Source: Paenibacillus sp. YN15 (lineage in GTDB: Bacteria; Bacillota; Bacilli; Paenibacillales; NBRC-103111). Taken from it: a stretch of 64,000 nt of DNA. Position 1 is the first letter of the stretch. Every line of letters starts with the position of its first letter. Shown piece by piece: positions 1-7,985 of this stretch. Below the pieces are notes generated by a model. That model worked only from the letters and a program-made list of their open reading frames with translations. It ran no database searches and was not told the DNA's origin. Where the stretch lies: assembly GCF_003285005.1 (NCBI RefSeq), contig NZ_QMFA01000035.1, positions 1 to 64,000 on the forward strand. Direction: 5' to 3'. The position numbers and the translations under genes are program-made.

Positions 1-50
1 TAGGCACGCCGCCAGCGTTCGTCCTGAGCCAGGATCAAACTCTCCATAAA
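1..50 (-). rRNA. rrs: 16S ribosomal RNA, 5' end only
   Basis: Read on the minus strand, the first 50 bases give the conserved start of bacterial 16S rRNA. The universal 27F primer site (AGAGTTTGATCCTGGCTCAG) lies at 25-44 and is followed by the GACGAACGCTGGCGGCGTGC stretch. The gene runs off the left edge, so only about 50 nt of roughly 1,550 are present. The mature 5' end is placed near base 50 by comparison with Bacillus 16S starts. Confidence 0.97.
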
Positions 51-192
51 AGTGGTCCCGAAAGACCATTATGTTAGAGCTGATTGCTCAATTGTTCAAA
101 CGTTTGGCTTGTTTGTTTTGCTGCTCGTTGTTCAGTTTTCAAGGAGCTCGTTTGTTTCCTTGTCGTTCTCTTCTTCAAGAGGCGACTTTTTT

Positions 193-222
193 AATATACC
201 ACATTGCCTTACATCTTTGCAA
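193..222 (-). promoter_or_regulatory. rRNA operon promoter P2 (sigma-A type)
   Basis: On the minus strand a -35 TTGCAA (217-222) and a -10 TATATT (193-198) are separated by 18 nt. They lie about 145 nt upstream of the 16S 5' end. Downstream, the leader contains TTGAAAACTGAACAA, a sequence typical of Bacillus-type rRNA leaders near the antitermination region. Confidence 0.7.
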
Positions 223-300
223 GCATTATTTTTCAAATCTCATGCTTGCCTTGCTTTCTTGCCCTTCCGCTATGTAGCTTGTCCTCAGCGGCGAAAACTA

Positions 301-329
301 ATTTAACACATATAGACATAATAAGTCAA
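301..329 (-). promoter_or_regulatory. rRNA operon promoter P1 (sigma-A type)
   Basis: On the minus strand a -35 TTGACT (324-329) and a -10-like TTAAAT (301-306) are separated by exactly 17 nt. They lie about 110 nt upstream of P2. Tandem promoters are the usual arrangement for rrn operons in Bacillota. The stretch 51-344 contains no gene, only this leader and promoter region. Confidence 0.6.
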
Positions 330-344
330 GAGGCGCGTCCATTT

Positions 345-1241
345 TTAATTTGAATCCGTAGAAACCCGATAATGGATTTCCAGGGAAAACAGCTCTTCCT
401 CCGCCGGCACAGCCACTTCCCTAATCACCGACTTGCGCGCCAGCTTATTCAACATAAGGGGAATATTCGCCGTAGGCATTCCCTTCAGGAAAGGATGGGA
501 CAGCAGCTTCTGAACGCTTATCGGCTCCTCCGCCTCCTCCAGAATCCGGATCAGAAGGGCGCAGCAGTCCCCCATTTTGGACATGACGGAAAATTCGCAG
601 GCCAACAGAACCAGCTCCACCCGCTGCTTCAGGGTTTCCGTGCTTGCCGTTAATTCTTCGTACAGCTTGTACACTTCGGGATTGCGGCTGCGGATCTGGT
701 GCCACATGGTGATCTCCGGAAGAATATCCTCTTCAATGAGGGCAATTCTTCCCCAATGGTGGATCGCCCGCAGCAGACTGCCGTAGGCATCCAGAATCTC
801 GCCGGCAAAGATGAACTCCTTGCATTGCAGGGAGCGCTTCAGAAACAAGGAAAACTCATTCAGAAGCTTCTGTTGCTTCAACAGGGCCGGGTACTTCAAG
901 AAAGAGGCGCGGATGCCCGCCAAATAGTCGTCCCGGTCTACCCAGATGTCACCTTCTATAATCAGCCGCGTAATCGCCCGGTCATTGCGCAGGGCCAGCA
1001 GGTTCTCAATATGGCCTTTGGACAGCCGGCGTTCCTGGATGCGGATTCCGTCCTGAATATAGTGATGAGTGGATGAAGCAGGGCTTTCATCCTCCAATAT
1101 AACAATCAAGAGCACATCATTGCCCTCAGTCAGCACGGAAAAGCCGCTGGCATTCCATAAAGCCACAATTCCCAGCAGGCCGCGCAATTGCGCAAGACCG
1201 GCAACCAATTGCTCTTTTTGAGTAAGAATCTGGGCGTTCAT
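345..1241 (-). CDS. ygxA: nucleotidyltransferase-like protein, YgxA family
   Basis: This 298-residue soluble protein has no signal peptide or membrane span. The N-terminal half has a nucleotidyltransferase-like layout and the C-terminal part is helical with a winged-helix feel. Its biochemical role is not known to me. The call rests on overall resemblance and on location: in B. subtilis ygxA lies between perR and an rRNA operon, and here the gene again sits between an rrn promoter and perR. The ATG at 1241 is preceded by GGGGGA at about 8 nt. The gene ends just downstream of rrn promoter P1, so both read in the same direction. The product call is moderate and the gene itself is sure. Confidence 0.75.
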   Translation of the reverse strand: MNAQILTQKEQLVAGLAQLRGLLGIVALWNASGFSVLTEGNDVLLIVILEDESPASSTHHYIQDGIRIQERRLSKGHIENLLALRNDRAITRLIIEGDIWVDRDDYLAGIRASFLKYPALLKQQKLLNEFSLFLKRSLQCKEFIFAGEILDAYGSLLRAIHHWGRIALIEEDILPEITMWHQIRSRNPEVYKLYEELTASTETLKQRVELVLLACEFSVMSKMGDCCALLIRILEEAEEPISVQKLLSHPFLKGMPTANIPLMLNKLARKSVIREVAVPAEEELFSLEIHYRVSTDSN

Positions 1242-1409
1242 TTAAAGTATCCCCCATTCATGCAATCCGTCCGTTATGCCACCGGCAGAACCGCCGACGG
1301 CAAACCGCACATTTTTACATCTCCTGTATTCTACGCGGGGATTCCCTTTTCCTTCTTAAGATCACATGTTCGTAAAAATAATTCATTATGCCGGTTGCAA
1401 AAACAAAAA

Positions 1410-1440
1410 AGCAGGCCGGAAATCAAGCTTCCAACCCGCT
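1410..1440 (-). terminator. rho-independent terminator of the GH18 gene
   Basis: On the minus strand a roughly 12-bp stem (AGCGGGTTGGAA with TTTCCGGCCTGCT, including G-U pairs) is followed by a run of T. It lies 26 nt after the GH18 stop codon. Confidence 0.75.
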
Positions 1441-1466
1441 CCTGAAGAATAGGGGATAATATTAGT

Positions 1467-3203
1467 TTAAGGCCGTTGTTCCAGCGTGCTTTTAATCAGC
1501 GGCCAGATGCTCTCCTTCTCCTGACTGCGGCTCCAGGAGGCCACACCGGCCAAATCATAGGTTTTCACCAGCTCAATCCGCTTCTTTATGGACACTTCGT
1601 CCTCAATCCAGATTTTCACGGTGGTATTGCTGTCTTCCTTGTACTCCACGTAATTCTGACCGGATGCCGCGTCCAGAATCGGCTTCAGCTTCTTCTCCGC
1701 CAGCAGCTTGTCGATGGACTCCATGCCCACAGCCTTGGAGGTAACGGTGGTTTTGCCGTCCTTGGTTTTTTCCGTCCAGATCCGGGTATAAAAAGGAACG
1801 CCCAGCAGAAGCTTGGAGGCAGGAACATCATCCTCCTTCATAATCTGCACAATCCCCTTCTCCACCCACGGCAGAGAGGCCACAGAGCCTGCCACGGGGC
1901 TTGATCCCCAGTGTTCGTCATAGGTCATGACCATCATATAGTCCACAGTCTGGCCCAAGGCCCGCCGGTCCAGAAACAGGGAATAGGTCTCCGAGCCATC
2001 CTTTACGGTCACATCCACCGATACCACCGCTCCCTGCTCATGCAGGAAAGGGGTAAGCTCGCGGATAAACTGGACAAATGCGGCTTTATCCTTCAGGTAG
2101 ACATTTTCAAAATCCACATTGATGCCCTGCAGCTTGTAAAGCTGGACGAAGGATACAATCTGCCGGATCATGTTCATCCGCTTGTCGTAGGTGGACAGGG
2201 CCTCGGTTGTCCGCTTGGGATCGAAGCCGTTGCTGAACAGCGCCCATACCTGCAGGTTCTGCCCCCGCGCCCACTGCATGAAGGAGCTGTCCGCGGTTTG
2301 CTTGATGGTTCCGTTGCCGTCGGCCAGCATGAACCATTGCGGGCTGATCACATTAAGCCCCGGCATGGGTCCGTATTTGGTGGGATCGGGGGTTTTGTTA
2401 TAGACCTGCTGCCAGGTCAGGTTGATTTTGCCGCCCACGGGCTTCCAAGGAACATACGGCGCTTCAGGCAAGGCCTTCTCCGGCAGCACCTCCGGCTGCT
2501 CCAGAGTCACATCCTGCTTGCGCATGTAGCCGGTATAGCCGTTTTCCAACTGGACGAAGAACCAGTCTCCCGCATCCTTCCAGATCATCACCCGCTCGCC
2601 CTGGGGCAAATCGGCGTAAATATCCGCCTTTACCGTCGGTTCAGCGCGCAATGCCCGGGTTTCGCCGGGTTTATCCGCATTCTGCTTGGCGGAGGCCCAG
2701 GCAATGGCGTCTCCCGTCTTATGCACAATGACAGCGCCGGTATCGGACGACTGCCTTAACTCAATCGGGTACAGCTCCTTTAAAGGCTCCATGGGCACAT
2801 ATACGGTTTCCCCCTCCTTCTCCACAGGAAATTGGAGGGTAAAGGGCTTTTCATTGATGGTGCCGGTCAACTGGCTGGTTTTCAGCCGGATGACCTTATT
2901 GGCGGTGGTGACAATAACCGACTGACCTTCCGCTTCATAATGAATGGCGGGATCAATCAGCGTCTTAATCAGCTCGAAGGGAAGCTTCAGCCCTTCCCCG
3001 CTGCCTTTGGCGGAGAGATCGAGCTCCTCCCCTTTATAGAATACGGGATTGCCCGGCTTGTTGAAGGTATAGTCTCTATGCTGGCTGCTGGGCCAATACA
3101 CATGCCAATAATAAGCGGCGGAGCCAGCCAGCGCGGCGGCAAACAACAGCAGCGCAAAGGTCCGGAACACTCCTCTGGCGGACAGTCTTCTGGCAGATCT
3201 CAA
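1467..3203 (-). CDS. secreted or membrane-anchored GH18-type glycosyl hydrolase with stalk and SH3 domains
   Basis: The 578-residue protein has an N-terminal signal anchor (about residues 12-36), a copper-amine-oxidase-N or stalk-like domain (about 55-165), a bacterial SH3 domain (about 182-232) and a GH18 chitinase-like barrel (about 255-578). The GH18 motif reads GINVDFE, so E366 is the expected proton donor and D364 its partner; the first Asp of the usual DxxDxDxE motif is replaced. Such proteins act on peptidoglycan or chitin-like glycans at the cell surface or in spores; the substrate here is inferred only. The start is TTG at 3203 because no ATG fits the frame, and its Shine-Dalgarno is poor. 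A GTG 33 nt downstream is an alternative. It separates perR from ygxA, unlike in B. subtilis. Confidence 0.8.
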   Translation of the reverse strand: MRSARRLSARGVFRTFALLLFAAALAGSAAYYWHVYWPSSQHRDYTFNKPGNPVFYKGEELDLSAKGSGEGLKLPFELIKTLIDPAIHYEAEGQSVIVTTANKVIRLKTSQLTGTINEKPFTLQFPVEKEGETVYVPMEPLKELYPIELRQSSDTGAVIVHKTGDAIAWASAKQNADKPGETRALRAEPTVKADIYADLPQGERVMIWKDAGDWFFVQLENGYTGYMRKQDVTLEQPEVLPEKALPEAPYVPWKPVGGKINLTWQQVYNKTPDPTKYGPMPGLNVISPQWFMLADGNGTIKQTADSSFMQWARGQNLQVWALFSNGFDPKRTTEALSTYDKRMNMIRQIVSFVQLYKLQGINVDFENVYLKDKAAFVQFIRELTPFLHEQGAVVSVDVTVKDGSETYSLFLDRRALGQTVDYMMVMTYDEHWGSSPVAGSVASLPWVEKGIVQIMKEDDVPASKLLLGVPFYTRIWTEKTKDGKTTVTSKAVGMESIDKLLAEKKLKPILDAASGQNYVEYKEDSNTTVKIWIEDEVSIKKRIELVKTYDLAGVASWSRSQEKESIWPLIKSTLEQRP

Positions 3204-3243
3204 AACGTTTCGGTCACATCCTTTCGCAATATTGGCTAAACAC

Positions 3244-3294
3244 CCCCCAAAAGTGACGGGATGCTTTGAAGCGGAATCCGGGTACTTTTGGGGG
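3244..3294. repeat. 11-bp perfect inverted repeat upstream of the GH18 gene
   Basis: CCCCCAAAAGT at 3244-3254 is the exact reverse complement of 3284-3294, with a 29-nt loop. No T-run follows on the minus strand before the GH18 start. It therefore looks more like a 5' leader structure or protein-binding site than a terminator. Confidence 0.5.
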
Positions 3295-3342
3295 AGCCCC
3301 CGAATGAAAATGCGCAGTACGCAGCATTTTTGCTAACAAAAA

Positions 3343-3380
3343 AGACATGCCCCGCTTGCTGAAAAAACAGCGGCATGTCT
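3343..3380 (-). terminator. rho-independent terminator of perR
   Basis: On the minus strand AGACATGCC pairs with GGCATGTCT. An inner GCTG/CAGC stem and a run of T follow, about 40 nt after the perR stop. Confidence 0.85.
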
Positions 3381-3419
3381 ATTATACTACACGATCCGAC
3401 AAAAAGGAGTCATACAAAA

Positions 3420-3854
3420 TCAGTGTTTGGTAGGATTAGCGCATTCCTTGCACAGACCATGGACTTCAAAACGGTGCCCGTGCACAACAAATCCCGTAGA
3501 AGCCGCGGCCATTTCCTCCACTGCGGAGAGGGGCGGATACATAAAGTCAACCATTTTGCCGCAATTCTCGCATTGGGCATGGTAGTGATGATCCATATTG
3601 GCGTCAAAACGGCTGGAATCGTCGCCATACGTAAGCTCCATTACCAGACCTGCTTCAATAAACACCTTCAGGTTATTGTATACGGTTGCGACACTCATGC
3701 TGGGAAAACGCTCTTCAAGAGCCTTGTAAATATCATCTGCAGTTGGATGAGCGGTAGAATCCAACAAAAAGGAAAGGATAGCATGCCGTTGGGGGGTCAT
3801 CCGTACCCCGGTTGTCTTTAATTTGTCCAGGGCCTGTTCAAAACGGTAATTCAT
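3420..3854 (-). CDS. perR: peroxide-responsive transcriptional repressor PerR (Fur family)
   Basis: The 144-residue metalloregulator has a winged-helix domain (1-82) and a dimerisation domain (83-144). All PerR regulatory-metal ligands are visible: H36, D84, H90, H92 and D103, one residue offset from B. subtilis H37, D85, H91, H93 and D104. The Asp at the last position is the PerR hallmark, where Fur has Glu. The structural zinc site is C95, C98, C135 and C138. Oxidation of the Fe-bound histidines would release it from peroxide-stress genes. The ATG at 3854 is chosen over an in-frame ATG at 3935 because GGTGGTG precedes it and the promoter -10 lies between the two. It is monocistronic, with its own promoter and terminator. 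Confidence 0.95.
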   Translation of the reverse strand: MNYRFEQALDKLKTTGVRMTPQRHAILSFLLDSTAHPTADDIYKALEERFPSMSVATVYNNLKVFIEAGLVMELTYGDDSSRFDANMDHHYHAQCENCGKMVDFMYPPLSAVEEMAAASTGFVVHGHRFEVHGLCKECANPTKH

Positions 3855-3905
3855 ACTTTCACCACCTAACGAGTATTTGTCAAGAGTCATTACTATGTTA
3901 AACTC

Positions 3906-3935
3906 ATTGTACGGGTGGCGAAAAGTGATTGTCAA
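3906..3935 (-). promoter_or_regulatory. sigma-A promoter of perR
   Basis: On the minus strand -35 TTGACA (3930-3935) and -10 TACAAT (3906-3911) are separated by 18 nt. The TSS would fall about 50 nt upstream of the perR ATG. A TTAACATAGTAATGA stretch just downstream matches the PerR box at only about 9 of 14 positions, so autoregulation is possible but not shown. Confidence 0.75.
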
Positions 3936-3973
3936 CGACGTTCACCAATCTGTAAAGCTATTGGACAGGCAAA

Positions 3974-5227
3974 TTAGTCTAAACTGTTAACGTAAATTTT
4001 ATTATTGGTGTCAATTTTGATTTGATGCCGGCCTGTGCCCAGAGTCCCGGAGATTTTTTTGCCTTCAATAGTTAAAGGCAAATTCGTGCTGATGGAGCCG
4101 TAAGAGGTGGAACCCTTAATTTGAGCGTCAGCGGCAACGGGAATGTGAAGTTCGATGGAACTGGTTGTGTTTTTGAGGGTGTAGTCTCCCCCTACACTGT
4201 CCGTCTGAATGGAAATAGTTCCATTGGTGGCATTGGCCTTAATGCCGGCGGCCGCATCTACAACCGTAATTTTGCCGTTCAGCGTCTCGATATCCGCATC
4301 GCCCTGAACCCGCTCCACCTTTACCGCACCATTGGTGGTGTCCACCTCCAGCTTCCCGCCCACGGCCGTCACCGTAACTACCCCGTTGGTGGTCTCCACC
4401 GAGGCGTCCCCCTCAATATCCGAAACCTCCACAGCCCCGTTGGTGGTATCCGCCGCGATGCTGCCCGCTATGCCCGTCACCGTAATCGTCCCGTTGGTGG
4501 TTTTGATGCCAAGCTTTCCGGCTACAGGCACATGCTCCGCGATGGCCTTGCCGTTTAACAGCTTCAACTGGTAATCCGCCTTCACTGCTTCCGGCACAGT
4601 CACCTGGAGATTGACCCGCGGCTTTCGTTTGTTGGGGAATCCTCCGGTGTACTCCTTGGCATTGGTTAAAATTTTAAAGGTGCTGCCGCCGCTATAGTCG
4701 ATGGTAGATTCTTCGGCGATCTGCGCGGCTTCCGATTCGTCCACTTTATCCACCCATACCACGGCCTGGATGATAATATCCTTCACATTTCCGCCGCGGA
4801 TTTCCACGCTTCCATTGGGATTCTCCAACTCTATCCGCTCCACTCCCGCCGGAAGCGGAATGGAGAGCTCGGGTTTGGTGAAGCTGTATCCGCTCTCCGA
4901 GGAGAAGGACATATTCAGCGTGCCGATATTGAAATTCAAATTCCCCAGCCAATCCTTGGGCAAGCGGTCCGCCTGGGTAATCCCCACCACCACCGCCGAA
5001 ATCAGCACGGATAGAATCAGCCCGCCCCAATCCAGCCGGAAGGCGGCTTCTTTTTTGCGATGGATAAAATTGAACACCAAATACTCCACGCCAAGCGTGA
5101 TCAAAAGCATAGGCCACCAGTCCAAAAGCAACGCCATATGGCTGGTGTCCTGGATTTGATCCAGCAGCAGAAGCAGGCCCACAGACAAGAGCAGCAGCGC
5201 CGCCGTATACCGTCCCACCTTCAGCAT
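3974..5227 (-). CDS. membrane-anchored DUF4097-type beta-repeat protein
   Basis: The 417-residue protein begins with three hydrophobic segments (about residues 5-22, 30-48 and 63-83). The second contains a DWWPMLLITLG motif, like LiaF-type or DUF5668 sensors. The rest (about 110-417) is a beta-solenoid-like DUF4097 domain with at least six repeats of about 20 residues, each carrying a TTNG or similar turn. It is the last gene of an ECF sigma operon, which suggests an envelope-stress sensor or effector (inference). The ATG at 5227 has AAGGGG at 8 nt; an in-frame ATG 18 nt upstream lacks such spacing. A hairpin repeat lies in the gap before the next gene. Confidence 0.8.
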   Translation of the reverse strand: MLKVGRYTAALLLLSVGLLLLLDQIQDTSHMALLLDWWPMLLITLGVEYLVFNFIHRKKEAAFRLDWGGLILSVLISAVVVGITQADRLPKDWLGNLNFNIGTLNMSFSSESGYSFTKPELSIPLPAGVERIELENPNGSVEIRGGNVKDIIIQAVVWVDKVDESEAAQIAEESTIDYSGGSTFKILTNAKEYTGGFPNKRKPRVNLQVTVPEAVKADYQLKLLNGKAIAEHVPVAGKLGIKTTNGTITVTGIAGSIAADTTNGAVEVSDIEGDASVETTNGVVTVTAVGGKLEVDTTNGAVKVERVQGDADIETLNGKITVVDAAAGIKANATNGTISIQTDSVGGDYTLKNTTSSIELHIPVAADAQIKGSTSYGSISTNLPLTIEGKKISGTLGTGRHQIKIDTNNKIYVNSLD

Positions 5228-5276
5228 GATTCCATCCCCTTCCAACCCTTGCCGTTATCCCGTCCTATTAGCGGGT

Positions 5277-5312
5277 GCTTCCGATGCTGGCTTTCCTCCG
5301 GAAAGCCCTTAG
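5277..5312 (+). repeat. solitary hairpin repeat unit (TGCTTACGATG-GGCTTTCC family)
   Basis: TGCTTCCGATGCTGGCTTTC is followed by CTCCGGAAAGCCCTTA and matches the unit found as three-copy arrays at 13179-13297 and 18753-18868. A GGCTTTCC/GGAAAGCC stem is preceded by TGCTTnCGATG. Here it is in the opposite orientation to its flanking genes. Confidence 0.65.
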
Positions 5313-5321
5313 GGCAGAGTT

Positions 5322-5975
5322 CTATCTTTTTTTGGATTCGTTTAAAAACAGCAGCAGGCCCACACCGATCAGCAGCACAGCGCCTACGTAAGAGCCCATA
5401 ATCTTGAACAGGTCCTCCAGCCAGGCGGGTTTGGCGGAAACCAGAAACAGCACCACGCCGATACCCATAAACCCGATGCCGAACACCCCTGCATGGATTT
5501 GCTTGCCCAATGCATCCGTCCCTGCCGGAGCCGGCGGAATATGTCCTGCGCGGACTGCCCTGCGGTAGCCGTTGACCTGGTCTGTGGACTGAAGTGCGTC
5601 AAACAGGCTGTAGAAGTACGTCACCGGAATGAGGCAGCCCAGAACCACTACCAGGGGCAAATATGTATTGCCGCTGAAGCTGTTGGCTTCGGTGGCAAAT
5701 ACCATGGCGGCAATATTGAAGATAAACATCAGCATAATCAGCAGGCCTTTTTGCATGAGCCCCAGGTAAAAATGGCCCGTTCCCGGGACAAAGAAGGAAA
5801 ACAGCCCCGCCAGGAATTTCCGCTTAAGCGGCAGGCTCAGAAAAGGGTCCATGCCCGGATACCCCGCACCCGGGTAGCCGAAGGGCTCTTGCGCTTGCTT
5901 TCCCATCGGGATGCCCTCGTCGAAATAAGTGCGGCCGCCGGTGAAGGCAGGACCGCTTTGCTCTGGAAAATCCAT
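5322..5975 (-). CDS. multi-spanning membrane protein with a TM2-like domain
   Basis: The 217-residue protein has a Gly/Pro-rich cytoplasmic N-terminus (1-50) and about five membrane segments. The first (about 55-80) reads like a TM2 domain, GLFSFFVPGTGHFYLG, and the C-terminal pair ends in a lysine/arginine tail. The function is unknown. It lies between an anti-sigma gene and a DUF4097-type gene, all on the minus strand with short gaps (33 nt upstream). It is therefore probably part of the sigma-factor operon and may help sense envelope state (inference). The ATG at 5975 has an AGAGGAGGA-type Shine-Dalgarno. Confidence 0.7.
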   Translation of the reverse strand: MDFPEQSGPAFTGGRTYFDEGIPMGKQAQEPFGYPGAGYPGMDPFLSLPLKRKFLAGLFSFFVPGTGHFYLGLMQKGLLIMLMFIFNIAAMVFATEANSFSGNTYLPLVVVLGCLIPVTYFYSLFDALQSTDQVNGYRRAVRAGHIPPAPAGTDALGKQIHAGVFGIGFMGIGVVLFLVSAKPAWLEDLFKIMGSYVGAVLLIGVGLLLFLNESKKR

Positions 5976-6008
5976 TGTTTTATCCTCCTCTAAATGTTTA
6001 TGCGCTAA

Positions 6009-6458
6009 TCAGTTGAAACTGCCGAACCATTGCCCAACAACCTTGACGGCGGCGCCCAATCTGCTGAACACCTGGGATTCCAGCGACGCTTGATCCAGCG
6101 CAACCACCAGCTTCAATGCGCCGCTGGCTACAAACAGATAGGTGGCGGCTGCCGCCACCATCACGTTGACGATCTCCGGACGCAGCACAAACCTTTGCTT
6201 CGGCTGAACGGGCTTGACCGGTTCAGGGCTCTGCCGCTCTGCCGCGAGCCGGGCCAGCAGCCGTGTGTTGAAATCTCCGGGCAGGGAATCCGCGGCAGCG
6301 CTGTCGAGAACCGACTCCAGCCGCTCCATGACCTGCAAACGGGTGGCACAGAAGCTGCAAGTCTGCACATGCGCGGTTAAGCTCCGCTCCTCCTCAGGAG
6401 TCAGCTTTTGCTTCCGGTACTGTTCGAGACGCCCGTCGTTGGGATGCGCTGTCCTCAC
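6009..6458 (-). CDS. zinc-finger (zf-HC2) anti-sigma factor
   Basis: The 149-residue protein has an N-terminal anti-sigma zinc finger with the HxxxCxxC signature (HVQTCSFC, about residues 30-37), a linker, and one membrane span (about 105-122, VNVMVAAAATYLFVASGAL). Such proteins hold the cognate ECF sigma at the membrane and release it on signal. The GTG start at 6458 is supported by a strong GGAGGTGG at 6 nt. It overlaps the 3' end of the sigma gene by 65 nt, which suggests coupled translation. The pairing with the upstream sigma factor is inferred from this overlap. Confidence 0.85.
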   Translation of the reverse strand: MRTAHPNDGRLEQYRKQKLTPEEERSLTAHVQTCSFCATRLQVMERLESVLDSAAADSLPGDFNTRLLARLAAERQSPEPVKPVQPKQRFVLRPEIVNVMVAAAATYLFVASGALKLVVALDQASLESQVFSRLGAAVKVVGQWFGSFN

Positions 6459-7011
6459 GCTGATCCACCTCCAGCCATTGTTCTTTGAGAAGCTGCTTGC
6501 CTCTGTACAGGCGGGTTTCCGCGGTTTTCACCGGTATCTGCAGAAGCAGGGCGATTTCCGAAAGGGCCATTTGCCTGTAGTGGCAAAGATAAAGCACCTC
6601 CCGGTATTTCAGCGGCAAACCTGCCAGGATGCCGTTGACGGTGCGGCGTTCCTCCGACCGCATGGCTTCCGCTTCGGGCTCCTCCCGGGAATCGGTGAAC
6701 CATCCCTTCAGCGTATCCAGCACCGTTGTGACGGGACGCCTCTTTTTCATGCGGAGATGGTCGCGCACGGTGTTCAGGGTTAGGCCGTAAAGCCAGGTGC
6801 TGAACCTGGCTTCCCCCCGGAAGTCCGACAAGTGACGGTACAGCTTGAGAAATACCTCCTGGGCCAAATCCTCGGCGGTTTCCCGGACCTCCACCCGGCA
6901 GCGGATGAATTGGAAGACGCCGTTTTTGTGGCGGTCCACCAGTGCCGCGAAGGCGTCCATGTTGCCCTGACGGACCTGCCCGATTAACTGTTCATCCGTC
7001 AGCTGCTCCAT
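6394..7011 (-). CDS. ECF-family RNA polymerase sigma factor
   Basis: The 205-residue protein has a sigma-70 region 2 (about 10-80, with AEDLAQEVFLKLYRHL and FSTWLYGLTLNTVRDHLR) and a region 4 helix-turn-helix (about 125-178, LPLKYREVLYLCHYRQMALS). The C-terminal tail (180-205) is polar and longer than usual. Its direction and 65-nt overlap with a zf-HC2 gene mark it as the first gene of a sigma / anti-sigma / two-membrane-protein operon extending to 3974. It is SigW-like in general design, but the regulon cannot be told from this window. No clear ECF-type autoregulatory promoter was recognised upstream. Confidence 0.92.
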   Translation of the reverse strand: MEQLTDEQLIGQVRQGNMDAFAALVDRHKNGVFQFIRCRVEVRETAEDLAQEVFLKLYRHLSDFRGEARFSTWLYGLTLNTVRDHLRMKKRRPVTTVLDTLKGWFTDSREEPEAEAMRSEERRTVNGILAGLPLKYREVLYLCHYRQMALSEIALLLQIPVKTAETRLYRGKQLLKEQWLEVDQREDSASQRRASRTVPEAKADS

Positions 7012-7136
7012 GTCCTCACCTTCCCGTCCTCGCCTGACTTATAAGTCCTTTTATATTAGACGCCGGCTTTCCGGCTTTCCCTTCATCTTCTAATGAAAAA
7101 TATTTTTTGTGTTCGGTGGGTTTCTGGGGGACATTT

Positions 7137-7838
7137 TTATGCCGCGTATTCAACATAGACGCCGGAAATAAACTTCAGCTCCCGGATGCTGTCCGCCAGC
7201 AGCAGCGCCTTCATGCCCTTGGGCAGCTTGACGGACATACTAATCTGTAAGTCCACCTCATTCTCGTTGCGGTCATCCTCCTCCGTAGAAAGCCGGATAA
7301 TAACAACCCCCTGCTTTTCCAACAAAGAGGAAATTTCATTGAGAACACCGTTGGTGCGGGTAGCATGGATTTTCAGCAGATATACACGTTTGGAGCTGAA
7401 AAACCGCTTTTCTACCGCATTCAGCATCCATAAGCTAAGCAGCACCATGATCGTGCTGAGTATCGCCGGAAAATAGAACCCCGCCCCGGCAGCCAAACCA
7501 ATGGCGGCTACCACCCACAGGGAAGCGGCCGTCGTCAGGCCGGTAATGGAAAGCCCGTTGCGCAGGATAGTACCCGCCCCCAAGAAACCGATCCCGCTGA
7601 TCACCTGGGCGGCCAGTCTTGCCGGGTCCATGTTGACTCCGGGCTGCTTGGCGAATTCGGGAAAGCCGTGGGCGGACAGAAGCATAATCAGGGCCGACCC
7701 CAGGCATACCAGAATATGAGTGCGAAATCCGGCGGCGCTGCTGTTTCGCTCCCGTTCAAATCCGATGAGCCCGCCCAGTACAAGGGCAAGCATTAACCGT
7801 CCGGCCATATAAATCGGGTCCAGATGCCATGGACTCAT
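7137..7838 (-). CDS. MgtC/SapB family membrane protein
   Basis: The 233-residue protein has about four membrane segments in its first 140 residues and a cytoplasmic C-terminal ACT-like domain (about 150-233). The family signature LALVLGGLIGFERE lies at about 17-30, and FRTHILVCLGSAL and GISGIGFLGAGTI follow as expected. MgtC proteins are linked to magnesium homeostasis and to restraint of the F-type ATPase in other bacteria; the role here is unknown. The ATG at 7838 has AGGAGCTG at 9 nt. An extended -10 (TGCTATAAT on the minus strand, TATAAT at 7891-7896) lies 50 nt upstream. Confidence 0.88.
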   Translation of the reverse strand: MSPWHLDPIYMAGRLMLALVLGGLIGFERERNSSAAGFRTHILVCLGSALIMLLSAHGFPEFAKQPGVNMDPARLAAQVISGIGFLGAGTILRNGLSITGLTTAASLWVVAAIGLAAGAGFYFPAILSTIMVLLSLWMLNAVEKRFFSSKRVYLLKIHATRTNGVLNEISSLLEKQGVVIIRLSTEEDDRNENEVDLQISMSVKLPKGMKALLLADSIRELKFISGVYVEYAA

Positions 7839-7963
7839 GGCGCTTCAGCTCCTGTTCGTAGATGTGATTGGCATTTCGTTTTAAAGTTATATTATAGCAA
7901 GCGGCCCGCGGAATAAAAAACAGATCGGGAAATTTTTAGTTGCTCCAAGGGGAAAAGTAGCCT

Positions 7964-7977
7964 AAACTCTAGTTTAA
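7964..7977. promoter_or_regulatory. 14-bp perfect palindrome before the 7986 gene (possible operator)
   Basis: TAAACT-CT-AGTTTA is a perfect palindrome ending 8 nt before the start codon of the gene at 7986. It overlaps the AAAGG that serves as ribosome binding site. A repressor bound here, or the RNA hairpin itself, could limit expression; this is inference. Confidence 0.35.
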
Positions 7978-7985
7978 AGGTTTCA

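Noticed and set aside
53-344. Small plus-strand frames upstream of 16S (84 and 68 codons)
   Set aside because: They cover the rRNA promoters and leader, with no ribosome site.
3885-3905. PerR box in the perR leader
   Set aside because: TTAACATAGTAATGA matches only about 9 of 14 consensus positions; listed in the promoter entry as possible, not called.
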